This document shows, piece by piece, positions 34,230-45,539 of a stretch of DNA of 64,000 nucleotides. The notes under the pieces were generated by a model that searched no databases, was not told the DNA's origin, and saw only the letters and a list, made by a program, of their open reading frames with translations. Both the position numbers and the translations under genes were made by a program. Origin of the DNA: Varroa destructor (lineage: Eukaryota > Arthropoda > Arachnida > Mesostigmata > Varroidae); contig NW_019211459.1 in assembly GCF_002443255.2 (NCBI RefSeq), forward strand, positions 22,036,147-22,100,146, in the 5' to 3' direction. Within the stretch, counting starts at the first letter, position 1, and each line of letters starts with the position of its first letter.

Positions 34230-37200
34230 CCGTAGGGTAGCGTGAACTAAAGGAGGGATATAGGGTAGATCAAGCGGGATCTTAGTAGCGCCAATCGTTA
34301 TGGGGTCGTTTGTGGGGCGTGCCATGCGCAAGGCTCGATGCCGAGTCGTTAGAGCAACCGTAGATAGCTGTAAAGAGTCGAAGACAATGAGTGCGACTAT
34401 TCCGCTGTTGAAGTACGAACGCGAAGTCGTTTGCCCGAATGTATTGGGATCGAGTGGAGCACAGCTCAGTGGACTAGGAGATACTGGGTAAGCGAGTCTG
34501 GCTGTTCGAGCTGTCCAATGGCTGCGACTGTCTCTCATAGTAAAGAGATTGCCTTTTTGAGCTACTTGATTGTAAAAAAAGAGGAAAGCACATACTTGAA
34601 AAGAAAAAGGAGTTATCATAAACCCAGGCATGGCATATCATTATATCTTGCTGACGTATATAGCAGAGCGACAGTCTGATCTAGAAGAATCGGCTCAATT
34701 TATTAAGAGGATAACAAAATTAGTTATTTGTCTGTTAGGTGCGTATGATCGGCGTGGGTCAAGGGTATCTTTCAAAATTTATTAAATACAGATTCTATAA
34801 TAGAAGCCTAGATTAGGCTTGAATAATCCAATGGTGCATGTTTGTCTATTACTACGCGGTCGTAAAAAAAAACATAAATTATCTTAAGTTCCTACTTGAC
34901 CTGAGAGTCACCTGTAGCACGCGCAAGTGTTCCGAGACCCTCTGCAGCGAGTTTTGTTGCCTCCCACTTACTAGCTGAAATATGAAATCCTTATAAATGT
35001 ATAAAAAAAAAATCGTTTTGTGATGAATTATAATTTCTAGAACATAGATGTATTTGGTTGGTACATAAGTAAGACCGTTTTTTTTTTTCTATCTAACAGT
35101 ACTAAATGAATGTGTCATTTATTTATCATTACTCTGTTTTCCTTCATCTGTTTTCCCGATCAGTTTGCTTATTCCCCTTCGCTAAAAATAATCAGACCTA
35201 GTGTTCGGCCAGCTTTTGGAATCCTTTTCATTGGCAAATATACTCTTCATCAGTGATCGAAAAAAAAAAATTAGCAGCAGGTCTGGAAAAAAGCGTAAAT
35301 GCTTTTCATTTGCGCTTTCGTAGGATGAATTTAACAATATCTGCCACGTAAAAGCCAGCATTGAAGAAGGATGACTTTGCTTCTCTATCAGGCCTCTTCT
35401 GTTAAATAGCCCCACTTACTCTATACAACTAGACCATACACAGATTCTTGTTGGCCGTCATGTTGTTGCAAAACAGTTTCCGGTCTATACAGTCCTTGCA
35501 ATTTTTCTAAGCTCAGAGCATAATCTTTTTGGGATTCATCCTCCCAAAAGGATCAATCTGACTTCACTTTTGGGCTAGGCGTATCTCTTAGGGTGATCAA
35601 CGACTTTCTCGTATTCATAGTGACCTCAAGACGACTCTACTTCTCAACAATTCTGTGTAGATCCATTTCATTACGGCCGTGGTGCTGTCCGCTATCGAGC
35701 GAGATGATGAGAGACAGTGGACCGCCATGTTTTCTTGTGCACCTCAAGAGTTTGTTTATGAATCTTGCCCGTCGTATACGTTCAAAGAGGTTCTGCTTTA
35801 TTTTCGTCGGTATTCGATCGCTGACCGGAGCAGCGTGTACCCTTTAGCTCCAAGATGCCGCTGTTAAGTTTTGCGAACCAGCTTAGAGAATCCTCCTAGA
35901 CATGAGATGCTCACTGTGCACAATGCAAACGCACAAAGCTACTTCGCCAGTTTTCTGACCTCGGTGAAAAACGGAAAAGGGTATGTGAGTACATCTTTTC
36001 CATCGGGAACATCCATGTTCGCAGCAGAATCCCAACGGGCTTACGGCAGACGAGAGCATTTTTTAATAACATACGTATATCTAGAAGTAGCAACCAAACA
36101 ATAAGGAAATAATTGGAAAAAAAGGAAACTAACCTAATGTGTATACATATATGACGATCCGACCAGCCATAACCGGAGTAAGTTATAACCAAGCTGCTTA
36201 CAGGAAGTAGCGCCGCAAGAAAATCGTAAATCGGGCTACAATTGCCTAAGTTTGATCAGTTTTCTCCTTTGCAAAGACGAACGTCGGTAATGGCTGTTGT
36301 TATGCTAGAAAAAGGTTTTTGTCCTCATTATTCAAAGCTAGCTCGGCTTCAAAGTGGTCCATAGTGAAAAGCCGGTGGCCGGTGGATCTTGACAGCGTTT
36401 GACAACGGTATACCACGCGGCGTTTCGCCATTTGTTTTGTTCAAGTTCGTTACTCACGTGTGATTTCATACAATAAATTTGCAAAGCTACGTTTAATTGA
36501 CAAAGGACGATTCGAAAACTCAACAGGGCTAAGTTACGTTTAGTGCTATCTTCGAAATGTTTACTATCCACCGTAAACACAGTAATATATGAGAACCGGG
36601 GGATTATACGGAGTGCGCTATTATTAAAACATTGTCGTTGGGTCCGATTTTCACACGTATTCAACAGATTTACGTCGAAATTAGGCTATCCATATTGTGA
36701 TATTTATAGAAATTCAGTCGAAATTGTCCATGAACTTTTATCTCTACGTGAAGCACAATCAGAGCCCACAAATGTAAGCCTTGCCAAAGTTCTAAATGAG
36801 CTCATCATCCTGATAAAGAAAATTATGAGCAATATCTGGTATTGCTGCTGCTGCTGTACGAGATCACAACTCTCGCTAAGGCATATGCTGTCACTGCAGA
36901 TAAATATAATAATCGAACGGACCATTTTGAAATAAAGCCTTCCAACAAATCAATATATCACCTGTTTACGCCTCGTAGATTTACTAATCACTGGTAGAAA
37001 TCTATGTGCATTGCATACGGGAACATTTTATTCGTTCAGTATTGTCGCCTTGCAACAGACTTCAGCCGAAGTGCGAAAACCGAAGTCGGTCATACGTGAA
37101 TATATATTTATAGCGACAGACAAATGTAAATTCAAAGCGCATAAATAATGAAAGGCCGAAATACCGCTGTCTCGAGGGAGAAAGTTTTTCTATGACCAAT

Positions 37201-38640
37201 TGAAGTATCTTTAATGTGCCAAGCATAATAAATCATGAATAGAATTCAAATAGACCATAAAGCAATGCTAGACTAGGACGGCGAAGCTTTGCCCGTGTCT
37301 GTTCTTATATATTCTGCATCGAGCTGGAAGGATAAAATCATCATACGACAATATGGGCAATCTTTTGCGCACACAAGAAGTTACCATTTTTCATGGCTAT
37401 CTTGCCATGCCGGGTTAAGCTAACGGCCAAGTTTGCTTCATATTCTACTCTCGGCACAGAATTCAGAACAAACTTAGGGACCCAGATAAAGGGGTGTTAT
37501 AGTGCTTGAACACTATCCATGAGGAGGGACTTCTATAGGTTTACACAGGGATCGTTTTAAAAAAAAAACTTCAAAAGATCCTTTAAAACGAGGTTTACAT
37601 GACAGACGGCATGCTGAGTGTTTCTTTAGTTGTATGTTTTGCAGGGAAGCCACTTTCGTCTTATGGTGAAAGTGGTCTTCCCTCTTACTCATTTAAATAT
37701 TTGAAGTGTACTTTCTTTATTGTTTCTACGAGGAAAATTAGGTCTAACAACGCTGCGAATATATTGATGACATTGCACAGAAGGTCGTTTTTGTGCTTAT
37801 TGTAGCCAGTATTTTTATGAAGCTCGTTAACGCTTTAGTATATAGCGTGAGTTCAAAGATCTAGACTTCAGAGGACCGACTTTTTATAATCGGTTCCCTA
37901 TAATATATTGAATCAGCTGGGAAAAGGCTAGTTCTTTGTGAAGCCATAGAACATCAGAAAAATTTGCTAATTCAACCTAATCTCAAATTTTTCAACATAG
38001 GATATTTCATGCTTTTCATCAGTGTGCTTTACTCAACGGCGGTAGTACGATAGGAAAAGGACGTAGACAGAGTTTGTTAACCCTAGTGAAACTCTATTCG
38101 TGGTATCAGGTCCATTATGTATGCCTTCCAGTATGTATAGGGCCCAAGTTGAACCTGCCTCTTTCGAAGTCTATATGAAAGGCATCATTCGCCTTGATAG
38201 CTACCACTATCGCGAATCGATCTTTGCATCTACATATAAGTAATATCCAACCTTAAGCATTCATTAGGTATAAAGGAGGCTACCCACTAATTGAGGAACA
38301 TAATTTTTTTTTGCTTCCTTGCCCACCTCCCCTGGGTATTTTATCTAGTTTCTAAACCTCTTGGACATACGAATGTCTGCTTTAGTGTACAGCAGGGCAA
38401 ATACGTTCGTACACAGACAGCCTGTATCCACACGCACATGCATTTCACGACTAACAAAAATCACACCCAATAAACTTGTCGCTTTTTCTTATGCAAAGGC
38501 AGCAGCCGTCGGATGGGGTAGTGACAATGATATGCCAGTGACGGCCTTATCCTCTTTTGCTCGTCCCACTTTCTCCTGTCCCCCAAAGCTACTATGTTGT
38601 TTTCTGTGAGGTGGATGTAGCGATGGCAGTACTACCCTCA
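34230..38640. other. non-genic stretch with isolated hairpins
   Basis: Contains frames at 34224-34631 (minus) and 36543-36935 (plus, no early ATG, followed by AATAAA around 36931). Neither has a recognised domain. A 12-bp hairpin with one mismatch lies at 35523-35553. T and A homopolymer runs are common. Confidence 0.4.
37644..37682. repeat. hairpin (14-15-bp arms)
   Basis: GGGAAGCCACTTTC at 37644-37657 pairs with GAAAGTGGTCTTCCC at 37668-37682 with a single-base bulge and a 10-base loop. It could fold as RNA or a cruciform and is of unknown role. Confidence 0.75.
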
Positions 38641-38647
38641 TTCTGTT

Positions 38648-39187
38648 GTGCTCGCCCTTTCTGTCTTACCTGTTTATGTCTCGGCTACTCGACCCGGTTA
38701 TTGTTGTAATGGCTCCGCTTTTGGGGTTTTTTTCTGCATGGCCTGCGTGAGTTTTATGGAGATCGACTGGCTCAAAAGGAAAGAGCACATCAAAGAATCA
38801 AGAGAACTAACGAGGCTCGTTGTCGACACCGACGTCCTGTTTTCGGAAGACGGCGCAAAAAAAATAAGTTGTGAAGATCTTTGGCTCGCTTTGGGCTTTG
38901 GGAACTCGATTGGCTGTCCGTTTAGACTGAACCCCGAGAATCTAGGGGACTCGACGGAGAAGCCTAGGGGAATTTAGAGTGCAAGAAAAGTAAGCACGTC
39001 GGGTCCAGAGCCGCCAAGCCGGTCGTATGATCCTTCCAAGTCGCTCCGGATTGTTTCAGTGGGCCGAAAAGTCGTACCTGTCATTGTCTGTGATCACGAC
39101 ATTCGAAACCCGCATCATCAACAAAAACAGTCGGGTCAAGATCATGTAGAGGCTGTAGCAAGCATAGTACCGATGTCAGAAACATGA
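38648..39187 (+). CDS. candidate coding frame interrupted by one in-frame TAG
   Basis: One frame is open from 38648 to a TAG at 38975-38977. It then continues without another stop for 69 codons to a TGA at 39185-39187. The first part has an ATG-initiated stretch (MEIDWLKRKEHIKESRELTR and on through ISCEDLWLALGFGN). The second reads SGPEPPSRSYDPSKSLRIVS followed by VVPVIVCDHDIRN. The mix of residues is protein-like, but I recognise no family. A GTAAGC donor at 38990 and a TTGTTTCAG acceptor ending at 39058 would define an in-phase 69-base intron, though this leaves the TAG in place. It could be a broken gene, a wrongly joined exon pair or chance. Two adjacent open stretches of this total length are expected several times at random in 64 kb. 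Confidence 0.22.
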
Positions 39188-39189
39188 GA

Positions 39190-39600
39190 AATAATAGCAA
39201 TATTAGCATCAGTAACCACAGTGAGTGATAGTTGTGAGTTCGTAGCGAAGGTAGCTCAAGCCGTCAACAATGATCGCAGTGCCATATAGTTCCCACCAAC
39301 GTACACAAAGATACCATCTGGCGAAACGTCATATGGTCACGACTTAATGCCTCTAACGCGACAGAAACGACTGCAAACCGTATCGAGGCTTTGCCACTGC
39401 CATCCTAAAATTACCATGTATCGTGGTTCACAATTGCGTTACTAAGCAAACAACAAACAGAAAGGGAGGGATCAAAAAACTGAGAGAAAAGCAGAAAGCG
39501 CCAGGAAGCAAATGCTCCATACTTGCAAACCTTCCTGTCGGACCGACAGACAAATATCTAGACTGATGACGGCCCCCCTTATGACTTTATCTCACTTAAC
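39190..39600. other. non-genic gap between two open-frame candidates
   Basis: No open frame of note. A short foldback (CTGTCGGACCGACAG) lies near 39534-39550. Confidence 0.4.
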
Positions 39601-39617
39601 CGTTTGATGCTTTTTAG

Positions 39618-39880
39618 ATGCAGTAACATTCTCACCCCCTACGAGTTGGCCTTTTCATATCGCACTGCGACAGGTAGTAGCGGTTAGGGGGAAAGCCTAC
39701 AGGCATATCGATGTTTGTGCGCTAGTTAATGTGCAAAATCTCATTTGGGGCTCGCACGACTCCTCTGGATCCTATTCATCTGCGCGTAATGCTTTGGCTT
39801 TGTACTGGCGGGAATTTGTCGACACGGCGGTTGCTACGATTGCGGCTGTAGCTTTGAGAATGATGGATAGCAGAATCTAG
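39618..39880 (+). CDS. candidate exon, 86 open codons after an acceptor (unidentified)
   Basis: A CACTTAAC branch-like site and GATGCTTTTTAG (ending 39617) give a reasonable acceptor. The frame starting at 39620 stays open to a TAG at 39878-39880. The peptide begins AVTFSPPTSWPFHIALRQ and ends WREFVDTAVATIAAVALRMM plus four residues, which includes a possible amphipathic or membrane helix near its C-terminus. No ATG occurs until the end, so it would need upstream exons. An ATG in good context at 39932 (MDNRRGFGWHRIMGRAE), followed by a GTAAGT donor, lies just downstream and could be a separate first exon. No homology is recognised. Confidence 0.2.
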
Positions 39881-39999
39881 AAAAAGCGAGGCAAATGACA
39901 AGTGGATTACGCTGGGCGCAACTTTAGACGATGGATAATAGGCGAGGCTTTGGCTGGCATCGGATTATGGGGAGAGCAGAAAGTAAGTGTAAAACGATG

Positions 40000-41690
40000 T
40001 CGAGAAGGTAGTACGTTACAACTGTGATCAAAAAAGTTCAATCGTAAATTAAATTCAAGGCACGCGAAAGAATCAACTCTGGGTACATACCCAGTTTCAA
40101 ACGAAGGTAGATGGTAACCTAGGTATGCTATGTACCGTTGCGCCCTCGTACGTAATGGGCATGTGCTTGAGATGCTTGCGAAGCGCTATGGAAGAAATAA
40201 CGCTGTACAACTCAAACAGCTCCACTGAGTTACACTAGAAGGAAACATGGCTGAGAAAACGCTAACAATTCATTATTCCACCAATGATAGATGCTAGACA
40301 AAACTATTATATGGAGTCAGTCAACAAAATAGCGTTAGGCCACAACAAGGCTTCCTTACTGCGTAATTTAGTAATCTTTGAAAAAATCTTCTTTTACCGT
40401 AGATGTATATGAATGCGATACAGATGCGCGTATCTATGTGAGATACATAAAGTGTGTATTATAAAAATGCTAGATGGCGCTTATGGGACTACTCGTTCAA
40501 TCCCAACATCAACTCGTAATAGGGTATTTCATACCTAAGTGTGAACGTCTTTTTTCTAGCCATATACCGTACAGTATCTTTAGTGCAACTTTTGGGTTTA
40601 AAGAATAAATAAGACTCAAATCATTGAAATCCGTCAGTCAACCTGTTAATTCTGTACTTTAATTAAAATACTGTTTATTTTCAAAGCTATCCCAGCTCAC
40701 TGTTAAAAGTATCTAGGAACGTGAACGATATAGGGTGCTATCGAGTGGGAAACGTGTGAAAAGGTCGTAGATGGCACTTCTGGATGCCATCGCAATTATT
40801 ATTATTAACTTAACTTGATCAGCACTTCCTTAAAGTTTAATACAGTTCAGTGGAAAACACTTCTGTGGATAGCTTGAACAGATATGGTATGACGTTGCAT
40901 ATGTAAATAAAAACCTAGATTAGGCTAGTGTTCACTTCAGAATAGGACTACGTCGAACACGTAGTTTGCAAAGGCGATTCTTATTTAGGCATAAAATCAT
41001 ACCTACGCTCTACGTCCTGCCCGCTCATTTGTAACTATGTCCAAACGGGTTAGGAAGATAAGGCCTCTCTGATATATATGATCGCTCTATAATATGATCC
41101 GCTGCGCTAAATAGTCCAATGTTGCCCTTCGGTACGTGATGCGGTTGTACTACTTACATAGCCCCAGCATATATAGCTAGGATCTCTAATATGCTGTAGG
41201 AAATGGCATTATTTATTATTCATCGAAAAGTATATGTGATGAAATTATGAAATTATTTTACCGTATTAAATGATTCAATAAATAGCTGTATTATATGATT
41301 ATTGTTATTATAAGATACGAACACATTCGTAAAGCACGTGGGAGAAATTAAGAATTGACGTTTTTGTTTTCAGTTTAAGCACGCCAATGTTATTCCAATC
41401 TGCAGCCTTTGGCACTTTTACAAGCCCGGCTTTTCATTTCACAACTTTCTTCTTCATCTAAAAAGCAAATCAGCTCTGTCCTCGATACGCCGCGATTTTT
41501 CTCATAACTCGTTGATTTTTTCTTTGGTGTATACTACTAGACATGAGAAACTCATTCTAGCCGTTAATAGTAGTTGCGTAAAAACGGGCGTTTGCAGAGA
41601 TCGGCCCACTCCAGGTTAGCGACCAGGTCAGCAGTCAGCACAGGTAAAACGATACAATGCCGATGTAAGTACGTTTCCTCCCCTTTCACC
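40000..41690. other. non-genic stretch
   Basis: AT-rich, with no open frame of at least 60 codons, no repeat of note and no RNA gene seen. Confidence 0.55.
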
Positions 41691-42250
41691 GTGGCATCGT
41701 GAATAGGAAGAGCCCAATGCTTCCTCTCTTCAGATTTCAAGAGCTCATGATGGTGTGTTCCTTATGCAGGAGGCTCTGCTTCTCCATTCTAAACCCTTCA
41801 AATATAGCTTCTTCTCAGCTGCCTGGGCACTGCTTAAATTCTGTTCTCCTGCGCTGTCCGTCAAAAGTAGAACGAGGAACTACTCTCCTTCAACGAGCGA
41901 GCTCAAGAACGATCGACGAAGGAAGGCTTGGTGGCGTTGGAGCTTGGATGTTTAAGGCTTATCCAAAATCTTCTATAATGAGTGACGTGCCTCCAGGGGT
42001 CACGAATGGGATGTGAGCTTAGAGTAGGGTAGAAGAGGGCATGCATTGCTGGCCTAAGGGGTCCGTTTTGTCCAATGGGTAGAAGAGAGGCTAGAGCTGG
42101 TTGTGTCGGACTGTGTCGAGGTATCACAGAAGAAGACGGTGGGGCTAGAGCGACGGTTCTCTTTGGAGACGCGTTATTGGGACATCAGAGAGGTAACAGG
42201 CGTCTGGAAGGGCTGCCAAGGGAAATAGGTTAGAAGAGCCTGTTTGCCAG

Positions 42251-42267
42251 AGCAGCAGCAGCAGCAG
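42251..42267. repeat. short (AGC)n repeat
   Basis: Five to six AGC units just upstream of the promoter-like CpG block. Confidence 0.9.
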
Positions 42268-42343
42268 AAGGGGACGTAGCACCATAGCATGATTGAGTTT
42301 CCCAGCTGGAAGAGAGTTTATAGGGAGGGTGCGTTAAGAGAGG

Positions 42344-42502
42344 GCCACGTGGCGAGGGGTGGCCCTGCGCGTGCGCAAGTGGTCGCGGCCCCCGTTAGCA
42401 GCGCGTCCATGATGGACTCGACTTGTTACCATTGGCGTTCGTTGTCGCCGGAAGGCATCGAAGACGCCTTCGTGAAAAGGCCGGCGTCTACGCGTCACGT
42501 CA
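42344..42502. promoter_or_regulatory. CpG-rich promoter-like island with clustered factor motifs
   Basis: Within about 160 bases lie the palindromic E-box GCCACGTGGC (42344-42353), an NRF-1-type palindrome TGCGCGTGCGCA (42366-42377; its reverse complement fits YGCGCAYGCGCR), an inverted CCAAT box ATTGG (42431-42435), an ETS core CCGGAAG (42448-42454) and a CRE-like TCACGTCA (42495-42502). CpG is frequent and no TATA box is seen. This set is typical of TATA-less housekeeping promoters in animals. A plus frame with ATGs at 42289 and about 42411 runs through it to 42555, and a GTGAGT-type donor follows near 42570. Transcription direction is undetermined. Confidence 0.4.
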
Positions 42503-43362
42503 GCTCAAGTCGACAAACTGCAAGTTCGACGAAACGCGTCCGAGCCGAAAAATAGTACGGATAAGTCTGTGTGAGTGAGCCCGGCGAAGCCCAAGTCCGT
42601 GTTCCACAAACAATCGACAGATTTCTAGTCGATAGGTACACGCGCACTTCGTGTCTTGTTCGGATCTCGACCATGGCCTGTGAATTGTTTCTCAGGATGA
42701 GCTGAAATGCTTCTAGATATATAAAGAAGGTGTAGTCGAACGATGACTGTGATATGGTTAGTTGTGAAAGAACATAAAAGTCTCACTAAGAAATTACAAT
42801 GCTATTATCCCTGTAATGTTCTGCAAGTTAGCTCAGGGGAAACCAGCAGGCACAACTGAACAACAGCAATATCGTACACGATATCTTTGTACCATGTGCA
42901 GGACCCGAGCGGATGCGCTTTTCATAGTATGATGAAACTGCGCTGGCTGCCTTTCGGTTAACGGCGAAGAGCCCAGTCACAGATAAAGACGGAGCCAATG
43001 CTTACAGCCTAATCAAGGTCGACTAAGAAGTGTGTGTAATCAAAGCAGGAGGTTGTTCCATTTGCTGTTAGCGAAAAGTGAATAGCCGTAGAGGCAAATG
43101 TGTCAGTGCGGAACGTGTGAAACTACAGTATATAGTAGCAAGTAAGACAAAATTCTAGTAAAGACCAACGTTTGAATCATAGACAAAAACCAAGTAGAAG
43201 ACAGGAACGTATAGGCGGAAAAATAAACCCTACAGTTTATCTCCCCATGGTGTGTGACGTAGATAAGAAAATACAACATTTAAAGGAAAACGAAAGAAAA
43301 ACGGAAAAATCAAGTGTGTCATTGATATGTATGTGTTTGGGTGATGTTTATCGGTTCGTTAA

Positions 43363-43380
43363 GTTGTTGTTGTTGTTGTT
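43363..43380. repeat. (GTT)n repeat
   Basis: Six GTT units at the end of a spurious open frame. Confidence 0.9.
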
Positions 43381-44204
43381 ACTATGATTATGGTGTTCGT
43401 CTCATCTTTGTGACGTTTTTCTTGTAACACTCGTTGTTGATTTGTTGATTCTTGTTAATCTGTGATTAATGCTCGAAGCTTTCGAAGGGATGTGCGCCCA
43501 TTTCAAGAGGGTTTGAAACTCAGAATGACGGCAGGCCACAAACCGGCAGCACGTAAGTATTCCGCCACTGTTAAGAAGCTATATAGTTCTCAGATGACAA
43601 GACATCAATACGTACACACAAAGCACACGACCATAAGGAAAAAGATCGCAGTATCCAACGATCAAACAAAATAATTCTACGTGCATCTTTACACATGCAG
43701 TTTAGTGTTCCTTGCGGAAGCCAGCAGCTCATGCCACTGCGAATGAGGTACGGTGCAATTATACCGTCTGTATTGTCAAATAAACAATAAACATCGAATG
43801 AAGTATACGACGTAACCATACGCGAACACTGAACCTCGGCACGAACGTACTTTCCCTGTTATGCGCATTTCGCTTTTACTTTTTTGAAAACTGCTACCAT
43901 GGCTTCTATTGCTGATACCGCTGCACCCTATACTGGTAATAAAACACGTACATTACACTAACAAGGTTTGCAAGCAAATGTCTACGACGCTCATATATAG
44001 ACAGTACATAACAGGATACGTTTGTGAAATGCGAAGACAAGCGACAAGCCAACTAGGGGACGGAATGAAGGGTTGTCTGAAACTATTGCATTGTAAGGCA
44101 CACGCTCTGCTAGTAGCCGCGGCCTACCTGTTTTGTTAATTTTCCTTGAAAGGAACCATTTTAGAAAAGCACAAAATGAAGCTTATGAGGGTGAAAGAGA
44201 AAAT

Positions 44205-44252
44205 GGGGGGGGGGAGAGAGAGAAATAGAGGGAAAGGGAGAAAAGGCTAGAA
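44205..44252. repeat. G10 plus GA-rich purine tract
   Basis: Ten consecutive G (44205-44214), then AGAGAGAGAAA and GGGAAAGGGAGAAAAGG-type purines with only isolated interruptions. Such tracts can form triplex DNA. No gene is evident. Confidence 0.9.
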
Positions 44253-45455
44253 GGACATTCATTCAACTACAACAATGTATCTCTTTTATGCTCGTTTATT
44301 GCCATGAGCTACTGCGGCGAGAAGCGACCGGTGTACAATCGTCTATTAGTTCCTCTGTAATCTAAAAACCCTCCTGATCAAACCGCGTTTGTCAAAGGAG
44401 TGTATTTCAAATGATAAAGAAAAACAAAGGAGCCTACCTGTTGTTTCTTTTCAACTTCGAATTGTGTAACATTTCTACAGTGTGACGGCATCCATCTAGT
44501 ACAAGCTAGTAGACTATTCGTTAGAGCTATATTTCCTAGAAAAGCGTCGCCAGCGGGGGGATTCACATGATAACAAAAAGTGCTCCATCACCACATAACA
44601 GCTACTACGGTCGAGTTGCCCTGGTGGGACCAAGACTAGCAGAACGAATGAGTCTCTCGCCAAAGGCGTGTCACGTCGCGCACAGAGATAAGCAAGTAAA
44701 AAGGCAGAATCAGTTCGAGGCAAGTGCTGGTGACACGGATGCGTTGCGAAGGAGCTCGTACTCGTGAGACCGCGGGTTAGCACCGTCTATAGTACAACAT
44801 GAAGAACGTTGCTTTCAGCTCATCGGCCGTGGTTTTCAGTGGAGGAGTGGCTTACAGCATTCTGATAAGCACCAGTTAAGGAGCTGCCGGAGCGTTAATG
44901 ATTTCGGCCAACGTATATTGGCAGAAGCGACAGTTAGTCGCGATGCCACAGCAGCTTTAGGAAAACTAGGGACCATTGCAAAGAGTGGCGTGGGTTGGAG
45001 GTGGAAGGGGGAGCACAGGAATGACGCATGCTGTCGATACATACATGTGAGCGTGTGTAGAGGAGTTTGTACCGGCTTCCCGTCGAAAGAAATCGGGAAA
45101 CTAAAAAATTCCTGTAGGGTAGGTAATATGCATGTGCAGTTTGCATCCTCATGGAAGTTTGCTGTAGGACTAGCCATCTGAACGATCCGTTCGGAAAAGA
45201 CATTTTTTGCTAGGAACTATGTCCTGATTTTATCAGTGGTTCAATCATCTCAATCATGTATTTAATATGAGTAGTCGCTGTTGGCTCAATGCTTGAGGAC
45301 AAGCTCGGCGATATCTTGATGATAAAACTATGTAACGATCGCTATGTTTTGTGAGTTAGGAAAATTCATAATTTTACGATCTACATCAGTTATATTACGC
45401 ACATAAATAACACCCTTATAAAAATGCTGTAAGCGGTTTAACGGTTATTTTTTAT

Positions 45456-45523
45456 TTTTGTTAGAAGTGGAGTGGGAGGGCCTGTGTAAGACGTGCTAGC
45501 TGTCGCGTTCCTTGCGTTGTTTT
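45456..45523 (-). CDS. candidate short terminal exon (minus strand)
   Basis: On the minus strand GCTTCATTTTCTTTTACAG (intron end at 45524) is a strong acceptor with a TTGCTAAG branch-like site about 20 bases upstream. One frame reads KTTQGTRQLARLTQALPLHF and stops. Another reads KQRKERDS and stops. A third runs somewhat further. AATAAA on the minus strand (45451-45456) follows within about 10 bases of the first stop. The acceptor plus poly(A) signal suggests a last exon, but which frame is used is open and the peptide is unrecognised. Confidence 0.25.
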
Positions 45524-45539
45524 CTGTAAAAGAAAATGA

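Larger units (their letters stand above)
42570..45450. other. non-genic stretch with simple repeats
   Basis: Frames at 43172-43387, 43571-43819 and 44514-45203 overlap on both strands with no domain. An 'exon plus GTAAGT' arrangement at 43525-43560 (MTAGHKPAA then donor) was noticed but is unsupported otherwise. Confidence 0.4.

Noticed and set aside
36543..36935. 130-codon plus-strand frame ending near an AATAAA
   Set aside because: It begins at a non-ATG codon, has no acceptor of quality, and the AATAAA overlaps its end. A frame of this length without signals is within chance expectation.
40440..40520. CGTTCAATCCC similar to a tRNA T-arm
   Set aside because: No partner stems or cloverleaf could be formed around it.
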